64,000 nucleotides of DNA from positions 310,001 through 374,000 of the forward strand of contig CAWHMS010000002.1 of assembly GCA_963830495.1 (NCBI GenBank). The letters run 5' to 3'. This DNA comes from CAWHMS01 sp963830495 (GTDB lineage: Bacteria > Actinomycetota > Actinomycetes > Propionibacteriales > Nocardioidaceae). Below are positions 32,075-38,958 of this stretch, in pieces; positions within the stretch are counted from its first letter, which is position 1; the number at the start of each line of letters is the position of its first letter. The position numbers and the translations under genes are program-made. The notes beneath the pieces are model-generated. The model saw nothing but the letters and a program-made list of their open reading frames with translations, did not search any database and was not told the DNA's origin.

Positions 32075-33454
32075 TTGAGCATCACGGATTTCCGTGCCTC
32101 TGACACGTATCCCGACGAGTTCGAGCGTCCGGGGCCGGCCGGTCGCATCCCTCCTCAGGACGATCACGCGGAGCAGAGCGTGCTCGGCGCGATGATGATC
32201 AGCAAGGATGCGATCGCCGACGTGGTCGAGGTCGTGCGTGGCGCCGACTTTTACAAGCCCGCGCACGAGCTGATCTACGACGCCGTCCTCGACCTGTACG
32301 GCCGAGGTGAGCCGGCCGATGCGGTCACCGTCGCCAACGAGCTGACCAGACAGGGTGACCTCGCGCGCACGGGCGGGGCGCCGTACCTCCACACGCTCGT
32401 GGCGGGTGTGCCCGTTGCCGCCAACGCGGGCTACTACGCCGGGATCGTGCGGGAGAAGTCCATCCTGCGGAGGCTGGTCGAGGCCGGCACCAAGATCGTG
32501 CAGCTGGGATACACCGGTGAGGGGGTCGTCGACGATGTCGTCGACCAGGCCCAGGCGGAGGTGTACTCCGTCACCGAGAAGCGCACCTCGGAGGACTACG
32601 CTCCGATCGCGGAGATCATGGAGCTCACGATCGACGAGCTCGAGGCGATCTCCAACCGAGACGGCCAGATGGCGGGGGTGCCGACCGGCTTCGCGGAGCT
32701 CGATGACCTGACCAACGGCCTGCACGGCGGCCAGATGGTGATCCTGGCGGCGAGACCTGCTTTGGGCAAATCAACGATGGGGCTGGATATTTGCCGATCG
32801 GCGTCGATCAAGCATGGCCTGACGAGCGTGATCTTCTCCCTGGAGATGAGCCGCACCGAGATCACCATGCGGATGTTGTCGGCCGAGGCGCGCATCCCGC
32901 TGCACCACATGCGCAACGGCAAGATGAGCGACGACGACTGGCAGCGTCTGGTGCGCAAGATGGGCGAGGTTTCCGAGGCGCCGCTCTTCATCGACGACTC
33001 ACCCAACATGACGATGATGGAGATCCGAGCCAAGGCGCGGCGGCTCAAGCAGCGACACGACCTGCGGCTGATCATGATCGACTACATGCAGCTGATGACG
33101 TCGGGCAAGAAGGTCGAGTCGCGGCAGCTGGAGGTGTCGGAGTTCTCCCGGCAGATCAAGCTCCTGGCCAAGGAGCTCGACGTACCCGTCGTCGCGATCT
33201 CCCAGCTCAACCGCGGCTCAGAGCAAAGAACCTCAAAACGCCCATTGCTCTCAGATCTTCGTGAATCGGGCAGCCTCGAACAAGATGCGGACATGGTCAT
33301 GCTGTTGCATCGCGAAGATGCCTACGAGAAGGAGTCGACCCGGCCCGGCGAGGCCGACCTGATCGTGGCCAAGCACCGCAACGGTCCGACGAAGGACATT
33401 GTGCTGGCATTCCAGGGCCACTACTCCCGGTTCGTCGATATGGCCCGCGGCTGA
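32075..33454 (+). CDS. dnaB: replicative DNA helicase DnaB
   Basis: The 459-residue hexameric helicase unwinds DNA ahead of the replisome. The N-terminal domain starts IPPQDDHAEQSVLGAMM; the RecA-like domain has the P-loop ARPALGKST (K232), Walker B LIMIDYMQLM, and the conserved QLNRGSEQRTSKRPLLSDLRESGS. I prefer TTG 32075 with gggaagggga six bases upstream; a GTG at 32051 is in frame but lacks such a site. No intein is present. However, codons 227-242 and about 382-415 switch to AT-rich, rare forms (AGA, TTA-like TTG, AAA, TCA, CAA, GAA), exactly around the two known intein positions. Order matches Rv0058. Confidence 0.96.
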   Translation: MSITDFRASDTYPDEFERPGPAGRIPPQDDHAEQSVLGAMMISKDAIADVVEVVRGADFYKPAHELIYDAVLDLYGRGEPADAVTVANELTRQGDLARTGGAPYLHTLVAGVPVAANAGYYAGIVREKSILRRLVEAGTKIVQLGYTGEGVVDDVVDQAQAEVYSVTEKRTSEDYAPIAEIMELTIDELEAISNRDGQMAGVPTGFAELDDLTNGLHGGQMVILAARPALGKSTMGLDICRSASIKHGLTSVIFSLEMSRTEITMRMLSAEARIPLHHMRNGKMSDDDWQRLVRKMGEVSEAPLFIDDSPNMTMMEIRAKARRLKQRHDLRLIMIDYMQLMTSGKKVESRQLEVSEFSRQIKLLAKELDVPVVAISQLNRGSEQRTSKRPLLSDLRESGSLEQDADMVMLLHREDAYEKESTRPGEADLIVAKHRNGPTKDIVLAFQGHYSRFVDMARG

Positions 33455-33549
33455 GATGGATTGTGACCCGATGGGTGTCGAGAAGCAGCCACAATGACCT
33501 GCCCGACCATGACGCGGCGACGATGGACCGCATGTCTTCGCTCGATGCC

Positions 33550-33689
33550 CGACTCGTCCGACCGCGACGCGCGCCATCACCGTGTGGCTGCCGTCAGACT
33601 TCGCCTGCCATGACGTACTGGTCGAGATCGAAGCTCTCGCCCTCGTTCCCAGACAATTAGTTTCTTGGCAAGTAGTTGCAGACCACTAG
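33550..33689 (+). pseudogene. 3' remnant of a RidA/YjgF-like gene
   Basis: In one frame this stretch reads PTRPTATRAITVWLPSDF, then HDVLVEIEALALVPRQ, ending at TAG 33687. The pattern of Pro/Thr-rich strand, hydrophobic strand and VEIEAIA is the C-terminal signature of RidA-family enamine deaminases. No start codon or N-terminal half is present and no ribosome site precedes it. Recognition rests on a short segment, so confidence is limited. Confidence 0.35.
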
Positions 33690-33702
33690 CGAAGGGCACC
33701 CC

Positions 33703-34536
33703 ATGCTGACGCAGGTCGCGGAAGGTGTGCTGGTCCACCAGAGCGAGCTACTCCAGAACAACTCCGTGGTCGTACAAGGCCGGGCCGGCGTGTTGCTGAT
33801 CGACCCCGGGATCACGGGGGATGAGATGGGTTGCCTCGCGAACGACCTTCGCGAGGCAAGCCAGCCCGCGGCGGCGGGCTTCTCGACGCATCCGGACTGG
33901 GATCACGTGCTCTGGCACGCCGAGCTCGGCTATGCCCCCCGTCACGGCACAGCCCGCTGCGCCGATGTCATGCGAGACCTGCGGTCGAACGCGGACTGGA
34001 AGACCCAAGTCGCCGGGGGGCTACCGCCAGAGATCGCCGAGGACGTACCGCTGGACCTGTTCGGCCTCATCACCGGTCTGCCTGCCGGAACTGAGGAGAT
34101 TCCCTGGGATGGCCCTCACGTCCGGATCATCGAGCATCCGGCACATGCCCCGGGCCATGCGGCACTGTTGATCGAGGATCGCGGAGTTCTCGTGGCCGGC
34201 GACATGCTGTCCGACGTCTTCATTCCGATGCTCGACTGGAACAGCACCAATGACCCGATCGAGGAGTATCTCATCGGGCTGCGGCTGCTCGGGCAGGTGG
34301 CGGACGACGTCGATGTCCTCATCCCAGGCCACGGGTCGGTCGGCGAACCTGACCAGGTACACGCACGGATCGAACAGGACCGCGCGTACGTGCACGCCCT
34401 GCGCGATGCCCAGGATCCCAGCGACCCGCGGATCGGCCCATCGGCCAAGCCCGGCTGGGAATGGGTTAGCGACATACACACGGGGCAAGCCCAAAGCCTC
34501 GCCCAAAGACGCGATCGCGGCGCGACGCCCGGCTAA
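33703..34536 (+). CDS. metallo-beta-lactamase-fold hydrolase
   Basis: The 277-residue protein starts at ATG 33703 after gaaggg. Fold landmarks are GVLLIDPGITGDEM, the metal motif STHPDWDHVLW (H63, D65, D67, H68), EHPAHAPGHAALLIED, LVAGDMLSD and VDVLIPGHGS, in the normal order for binuclear MBL enzymes. The usual HxHxDH reads HPDWDH, so the second histidine is an aspartate; this occurs in some hydrolases and may alter the metal site. The substrate is unknown. It follows dnaB and a gene remnant and has no operon partner. Confidence 0.85.
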   Translation: MLTQVAEGVLVHQSELLQNNSVVVQGRAGVLLIDPGITGDEMGCLANDLREASQPAAAGFSTHPDWDHVLWHAELGYAPRHGTARCADVMRDLRSNADWKTQVAGGLPPEIAEDVPLDLFGLITGLPAGTEEIPWDGPHVRIIEHPAHAPGHAALLIEDRGVLVAGDMLSDVFIPMLDWNSTNDPIEEYLIGLRLLGQVADDVDVLIPGHGSVGEPDQVHARIEQDRAYVHALRDAQDPSDPRIGPSAKPGWEWVSDIHTGQAQSLAQRRDRGATPG

Positions 34537-34707
34537 CGATCCCGCGCCGCCACGCTGCACGTGCCCATCGACTTGCGAGACAGGTCCAGGTCCCTCAGGC
34601 ACAGCGCCGGTTCAGGCACACGAGCCGCGACGGCTCAGCTTCGTGGCGCGCTGAGCTGCGGCTGACGCGCGCTGGTGCGGGATGCCGTGCCGACAGGCGC
34701 GGCCGGA

Positions 34708-35055
34708 CTAGAGCTGTAGGTGGAGCCGTAGTGCGTCGTCGAGCTGCTTCATCACCTCCGACGGGACTTGTCCTAGGACCGCGCCCAACCGTTCGACGGC
34801 GATCGAGCGGACCTGCTCGGCCTGTGCCTTGCCGTCCTTTCGCAGCCCGGTCGCGGCTGCGGGGAGCATGGTCTGAAAGGGGAAGATCCGCTCGGTGCTG
34901 CTGGTGACCGGTACGACGGTGACGACCCCGCGGCCGAGCCGTGCCGCGGCCGAGTTGGCCCGGTCGGTGCTGACGATCACTGCGGGCCGGCGCTTGTCGG
35001 CCTCGCTTCCGCGGACGGGATCCAGATCGGCAAGACGGATCTCACCGCGCAGCAT
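34708..35055 (-). CDS. mazF: MazF/PemK-type endoribonuclease toxin
   Basis: The 115-residue protein starts at ATG 35055. MLRGEIRLADLDPVRGSEADKRRPAVIVSTD is the hallmark N terminus of PemK/MazF toxins, with the conserved RRPAVIVS strand, followed by VVTVVPVTSS and FPFQTMLPAAATGLRKDGKAQAEQVRSI. Such toxins cut mRNA at short sequences and are held inactive by a bound antitoxin. Its start lies within the last codons of the antitoxin frame (14-nt overlap), giving translational coupling. In the window it lies among accessory genes. Confidence 0.88.
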   Translation of the reverse strand: MLRGEIRLADLDPVRGSEADKRRPAVIVSTDRANSAAARLGRGVVTVVPVTSSTERIFPFQTMLPAAATGLRKDGKAQAEQVRSIAVERLGAVLGQVPSEVMKQLDDALRLHLQL

Positions 35056-35275
35056 CGGCGATCCCGTCGGCTGCGGTCGCGTCCCACGCGGCGTGGTCGC
35101 CCGATGCTTCCCACTCGTTCCAAGCGGCCTCGTAGTCGTGCTCCAGCTCGGGCAGGCGCAGCATGCCGACGGCGTGGTGCAAGGCGGCCGACCTCGAGCG
35201 GAGGCCCTTGGTTCGAACGCACTCGTCGAGGACAGCAACGTCCTCGTCGGGCAGGCTGACACTGAGCTTCGTACC
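35042..35275 (-). CDS. mazE: MazE-type ribbon-helix-helix antitoxin, start codon unclear
   Basis: Upstream of mazF one frame reads TKLSVSLPDEDVAVLDE, then SRSAALHHAVGMLRLPEL and HDYEAAWNEWEASGDHAAWD, ending at TGA 35042-35044. This is the standard actinobacterial MazE layout: an N-terminal RHH DNA-binding strand and helices, then an acidic toxin-wrapping tail. In frame, the only codons between an upstream TAG (35282-35284) and the conserved lysine are CAT, CAG, GGT and ACG; there is no ATG, GTG or TTG. Translation must use a rare start such as ACG, or the start has been lost by an indel. It is missed by automated ORF calling for this reason. Confidence 0.7.
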   Translation of the reverse strand, partial: GTKLSVSLPDEDVAVLDECVRTKGLRSRSAALHHAVGMLRLPELEHDYEAAWNEWEASGDHAAWDATAADGIADAAR

Positions 35276-35282
35276 CTGATGC

Positions 35283-35292
35283 TACCGCGGTA
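35283..35292. promoter_or_regulatory. palindromic operator candidate for the mazEF pair
   Basis: TACCGCGGTA at 35283-35292 is a perfect 10-bp palindrome 8 bp upstream of the first antitoxin codons, the usual position where RHH antitoxins repress their own promoter. Confirmed only by position and symmetry. Confidence 0.5.
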
Positions 35293-35309
35293 CTACTCGG
35301 CCGCGAGGG

Positions 35310-36257
35310 CTATGTGCGTACGACGACGTTGCCTACCTTGTGACCGCTGTCGACCCGGCGGTGGGCCTCGGCGATGTCCTGGAGGGCGTAGACCTGGTCG
35401 ATCACGACACTGATCTCTCCTTCGGCAACCAAGTGCAGCAGGAACTCGAAGTCCTCGACGCGCTCCGGTGCGGGGCCGGCTACCACGTTGCCGCGAGCCC
35501 GAAGGGTGTCGCCGAGGCCAGCAACGACCAGCAACAGCACGCCCCGTGGCGTCAGCAGCCGGCGACCGGAGGGGATCGACAGGTTGCCGACGGAGTCCAA
35601 CACCACGTCGAACCGCTCAGCAGTGCTACCGAGGTCGTCCTTCGTGTAGTCGATGACCCGGTCGGCTCCGAGTCCGGTCACCAGCTCGGCGTTCGCCGTA
35701 CTGGTCACACCGGTGACCGTGGCACCGAGGTGCTTCGCCAGTTGCACGGCGTTCGTGCCGATGGCACCGGACGCGCCGTTGACCAGCACGGACATGTCCG
35801 GGCCGACCGATCCCTTGTCCCGGAGGTAGAACAACGCTGTCATGCCTCCGAACAGCAGCCCGGCCGCGTCATCGTGGCTCACTGCCGGCGGCTTGCGTGC
35901 GAGCTTCCTGGCCGGCACTGCGGCGTACTCGGCATGAGCACCCAGCTTGAGGCCGGTCATGCCGCAGACCTCATCGCCGGCCGCGATGTCACGGACGCGC
36001 GCACCGACGGTCACGACCTCCCCGGAGAACGAGCTGCCGAGCACGGCGCGCCGCGGCCGGACGACGCCGAACACGAGTCGCGCGAAGAAGCCGAACCCCG
36101 ACGGGAACCGGGCGGCCCGGATGCGCGCATCGGCTGAGGTGACCGCCACCGCCTTCACGCGCACCACGACGCCGTCGGCGCGCGGCGTCGGCCAGGGTAG
36201 GTCAGCGATGCGTACGACGTCCGGTGCGCCGTACCTGTCGACGACTGCTGCCTGCAC
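35310..36257 (-). CDS. zinc-independent quinone oxidoreductase-like MDR dehydrogenase
   Basis: The 315-residue protein starts at GTG 36257 behind aaggag. It has the medium-chain dehydrogenase fold: N-terminal GroES-like part (MQAAVVDRYGAPDVVRIADLPWP, VLGSSFSGEVVTVG) and a Rossmann core with VLVNGASGAIGTNAVQLAKHLG as the NADPH-binding AxxGxxG motif. No structural-zinc cysteine cluster is present, as in quinone/enone reductases. Substrate unknown. It ends about 35 bp from the mazEF operator and diverges from the nitrilase. Confidence 0.88.
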   Translation of the reverse strand: MQAAVVDRYGAPDVVRIADLPWPTPRADGVVVRVKAVAVTSADARIRAARFPSGFGFFARLVFGVVRPRRAVLGSSFSGEVVTVGARVRDIAAGDEVCGMTGLKLGAHAEYAAVPARKLARKPPAVSHDDAAGLLFGGMTALFYLRDKGSVGPDMSVLVNGASGAIGTNAVQLAKHLGATVTGVTSTANAELVTGLGADRVIDYTKDDLGSTAERFDVVLDSVGNLSIPSGRRLLTPRGVLLLVVAGLGDTLRARGNVVAGPAPERVEDFEFLLHLVAEGEISVVIDQVYALQDIAEAHRRVDSGHKVGNVVVRT

Positions 36258-36310
36258 CGGGGACTCCTTACAACTGTCGATCCGGTCCCGTTCCGCGTAC
36301 GAGGTCTAGC

Positions 36311-37297
36311 ATGACGATGGACATGACGACCGTGAAGATCGCCGCGGTTCAAGCGGCGTACGTGCTCATGGACCAGCAGGCCACGCTGGCCAAGGCTGTC
36401 GACCTGCTCGGCCAGGCGGCAGCCAAGGGCGCGAGGATCGTCGTGTTCCCCGAAGTGTTCATCCCCGGCACCCCGATCTGGATCGACTCGGTGCCGATCT
36501 GGGACGGCGACGCGGACTGGTACGCCATGCTCGTCGACCAGGCCGTGATCGTGCCCGGTCCGGTCACCGACGCGCTCGGCAGCGCCGCTCACGATGCAGC
36601 AGCGTACGTCGTCATCGGTGTCAACGAACGCGACCCGCATGGCAGCACGATCTACAACACGACCCTCTACTTCGGACCTGACGGTGCACTTCTCGGCAAG
36701 CATCGCAAGCTCATGCCTACCGGCTCCGAGCGCACCGTGTGGGGCATGGGGGATGGCTCGACGTTGCCGGTCATCGATACCCCGCACGGCCGGTTGTCGG
36801 GGCTGACCTGCTGGGAGAACTACATGCCGCTGGCCCGCTTCCACCTCTACGCACAGGGCGTGGACATCTGGGCAGCACCGACGCTCGCACCCGGCGACGC
36901 CTGGATCGCCACGCTGCGGCACATCGCCCGCGAGGGCCGCTGCTACGTCGTCGGGGTCAACCCCTGCGTCCACGTCGACCAGATCCCGGCCGACTTCCCG
37001 CACCGAGATCGGGTGTGGTCCCCCGACCAGAGCGGTGCCTGGGTCGAGCAGGGCAACGCGGTCATCGTCGACCCGGCGGGTGCCATCCTCGCCGGCCCGG
37101 CCCGCGAGGAGGAGACGATCCTCACCGCCGATGCGGACCTGACGCAGGTGCATGCAGCTCGGCGCCTCTTCGACCCGACCGGCCACTACCACCGACCGGA
37201 TGTCTTCCACCTCACCGTCGATACCCGTCCCCGCCCAGCGGTCACCATCATCGACAGCACGGCTGAGTCGCCGCGCCTCGACCCGTCCTCATCCTGA
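36311..37297 (+). CDS. nitrilase
   Basis: The 328-residue protein has the nitrilase Glu-Lys-Cys triad: E in VVFPEVFIPG, K in GKHRKLMPTGSER and C in GLTCWENYMPL. The CWENYMPL form of the cysteine motif is the one typical of true nitrilases that turn nitriles into acids, rather than of amidases. The start is the first of three in-frame ATGs (36311, 36317, 36323). No clear ribosome site is seen, and gaggtc lies 8 nt upstream. Active enzymes form spirals of dimers in the cytoplasm. It faces a BKACE-type gene across a short gap. Confidence 0.92.
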   Translation: MTMDMTTVKIAAVQAAYVLMDQQATLAKAVDLLGQAAAKGARIVVFPEVFIPGTPIWIDSVPIWDGDADWYAMLVDQAVIVPGPVTDALGSAAHDAAAYVVIGVNERDPHGSTIYNTTLYFGPDGALLGKHRKLMPTGSERTVWGMGDGSTLPVIDTPHGRLSGLTCWENYMPLARFHLYAQGVDIWAAPTLAPGDAWIATLRHIAREGRCYVVGVNPCVHVDQIPADFPHRDRVWSPDQSGAWVEQGNAVIVDPAGAILAGPAREEETILTADADLTQVHAARRLFDPTGHYHRPDVFHLTVDTRPRPAVTIIDSTAESPRLDPSSS

Positions 37298-37394
37298 CCT
37301 CGGTGCCGGCGTACCGCGACGCGGACTCCTCGCGAGGGGTACTCGAGAATCTGTACCTCCGGGCTGGGCCGGGTCGGCATGGTCCCGATGTCCG

Positions 37395-38123
37395 TCACGC
37401 GTACGACTTGACGATGTCACGGGCGGCCCGCACCAGTGTGGCGTTGTCGGGAGCCGGTGACCCGTCGGGCATGACGAGGGTGTCCTCCAGACCGATGCGG
37501 GTCGCGATGCCGCGCTGCGCGGCGATCCGCACCGCCGGCCAGCAGCTGCTGCCCTCGCCGTGCAGGAGGAGCTGCTGATGCGGGGCCAGGACCGGACCGG
37601 CGGCCGTCAACAACGTGTCGCCTTCGACCTCGGTCGCGGCTTCGTCGAGCCCGTCCGGCAACTCCAGCATGACTCGGGTGCAGGCCGCCCGGTACGGCGA
37701 CCGTCGCCACGCCTGCACTGCTCCGACGTGCCAGAGCCCGGCCTCGACAGCGATCCCCCTGTCCAGCAACGCCGCGGCCACGTCGTCGGCGCCTACCTCG
37801 TGCCAGTTGACCGAAGCGAAGTCCGGCAGCCGGGTCCAGGACGCAATGGCCCGGAGCCGGGCCGTGGTGTCCGGCAGAGCCCAGGCACCGGTCGTGACCC
37901 CGATCAGCGCGGAGGGCGCGGATCGCCGTACGGCGAGCATCACCTCGGCCTGGGCTACCGCGTCGAACGTGTCTGCGCCGTCCGGGTCCTTCACGTGCAG
38001 ATGCACCAGGTCGGCGCCGGCGTCGAGCACTCGGCCGACGTCGGCGGCGATCTCGTCAGGGGAGATCGGGAGCGCGGGATGCTCCCCGGGCCTGCGCGGT
38101 CCGTTGAGACATGCCTTCAGCAC
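37395..38123 (-). CDS. BKACE-family beta-keto acid cleavage enzyme (DUF849)
   Basis: The 242-residue protein starts at GTG 38123: the segment LKACLNGPRRPGEHPALPISPDEIAADVGRVLDAGADLVHLHVKDPDG is the BKACE N terminus, with the HxH zinc-binding pair in VHLHV and the E/N substrate residues further on. GLEDTLVMPDG near the C terminus is also typical. These TIM-barrel enzymes cleave beta-keto acids with acetyl-CoA. At 242 residues it is somewhat shorter than the usual 270-310. Substrate unassigned. Confidence 0.8.
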   Translation of the reverse strand: MLKACLNGPRRPGEHPALPISPDEIAADVGRVLDAGADLVHLHVKDPDGADTFDAVAQAEVMLAVRRSAPSALIGVTTGAWALPDTTARLRAIASWTRLPDFASVNWHEVGADDVAAALLDRGIAVEAGLWHVGAVQAWRRSPYRAACTRVMLELPDGLDEAATEVEGDTLLTAAGPVLAPHQQLLLHGEGSSCWPAVRIAAQRGIATRIGLEDTLVMPDGSPAPDNATLVRAARDIVKSYA

Positions 38124-38173
38124 CCGACGAGCATAGGCGCCCGACGTAACCCGGAAGGTGCGGCCGGCTACAG

Positions 38174-38368
38174 CTAGGCGCAGCAGCCGCTGGCCATGGT
38201 TGGTCCGGTGGTCGGCCCCCACACGCGATCGCGGACGGCGCGTCCTGCCTGCAGGAGGCGCGATGGTCGGCAGCACGACACGAGAGCAGCGAGCCGTGAC
38301 TGCGCTGCCGTCGCGTGGAGCTCACGCTGCCGGATCTTGGCCAACTCGAGTATCGTTGCATGGTTCAT
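38174..38368 (-). CDS. 64-residue hypothetical protein co-transcribed with the ArsI-like gene
   Basis: ATG 38368 follows taggagcacg, 12 bp after the arsI stop on the same strand. The N terminus MNHATILELAKIRQRELHATAAQSRLA predicts a basic amphipathic helix; small proteins opening with MNHxxxLELAxIRQxEL occur in actinobacteria, but I know no function. The C terminus carries CCRPSR and CCA, cysteine pairs that could bind metal or arsenical like those of its neighbour; that is inference. Confidence 0.5.
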   Translation of the reverse strand: MNHATILELAKIRQRELHATAAQSRLAALVSCCRPSRLLQAGRAVRDRVWGPTTGPTMASGCCA

Positions 38369-38380
38369 GACGTGCTCCTA

Positions 38381-38821
38381 TCAGCAGCAGTCGGCGTTCT
38401 GCTGGGCCTGGTTGCCGCAGCAGCTGGTCTCGGTGTCAGTGCTCCGGAAGGTCTCGCTGTCGGCGAGCACCGTGTAGATCTCCCAGCGCTCTCCGTTGGG
38501 GGCGCCCTCGACCCAGAACTTGTCCTGCTTCGCGTAGCAACAGGTGGTGCCGCGCTCGTCGACGGAGGCGAGGCCCGAGGCGGCGAGGCGGGTCTGCTCG
38601 CTGTCGACTGCATCGACATGCTCGACCTCGACACCGAGGTGGTTGAGGGAACCGCCGGACCCGGGGTTCTCGAGCAGCACCAGCTTGAGCGGCGGCTGCT
38701 GCAGCGCGAAGTTGGCGTAGCCCGGACGCACCTTGGTCGGCTCGGCGCCGAACAGGGCGGAGTAGAACTCGACGGATGAGTCGATGTCGTCGACGTTGAG
38801 AGCGAGTTGCAGCCGGGACAT
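38381..38821 (-). CDS. arsI: ArsI/CadI-like VOC dioxygenase (organoarsenical C-As lyase)
   Basis: The 146-residue protein starts at ATG 38821 behind tggaggcc. It is a vicinal-oxygen-chelate fold with candidate iron ligands Q5, H61 and E114, and the vicinal thiols C94-C95 in TTCCYAKQDKFWV that bind trivalent organoarsenicals in characterised ArsI enzymes. A Cys-rich tail (SCCGNQ..DCC) is added. ArsI removes the arsenic-bound methyl or aryl group using O2 and Fe(II). No arsR or arsenite exporter lies beside it, so regulation and export would be encoded elsewhere. CadI of mycobacteria is a close relative and cannot be excluded. Confidence 0.85.
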   Translation of the reverse strand: MSRLQLALNVDDIDSSVEFYSALFGAEPTKVRPGYANFALQQPPLKLVLLENPGSGGSLNHLGVEVEHVDAVDSEQTRLAASGLASVDERGTTCCYAKQDKFWVEGAPNGERWEIYTVLADSETFRSTDTETSCCGNQAQQNADCC

Positions 38822-38835
38822 GGTGGCCTCCATAT

Positions 38836-38889
38836 ATAGATGACTTTCTATGTATTGGCGATAGTGCCAGACTCATAGACGAATGTCAA
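38836..38889 (-). promoter_or_regulatory. promoter and ArsR-type palindrome for the arsI unit
   Basis: On the minus strand TTGACA (38884-38889) and CACTAT (38861-38866) are 17 bp apart, a good -35/-10 pair. Just downstream, ATAGA-N6-TCTAT (38836-38851 on the plus strand) forms an inverted repeat in an AT-rich patch between promoter and ribosome site, the place a metalloregulator of ArsR/SmtB type would bind. The cognate regulator is not in the window. Confidence 0.6.
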
Positions 38890-38958
38890 TATGACCTCGT
38901 GCCGGGTCCACCACCACCCGTACGACGCGCGTCAGGCCCTGGCGTCCGGCGCCCCGGC

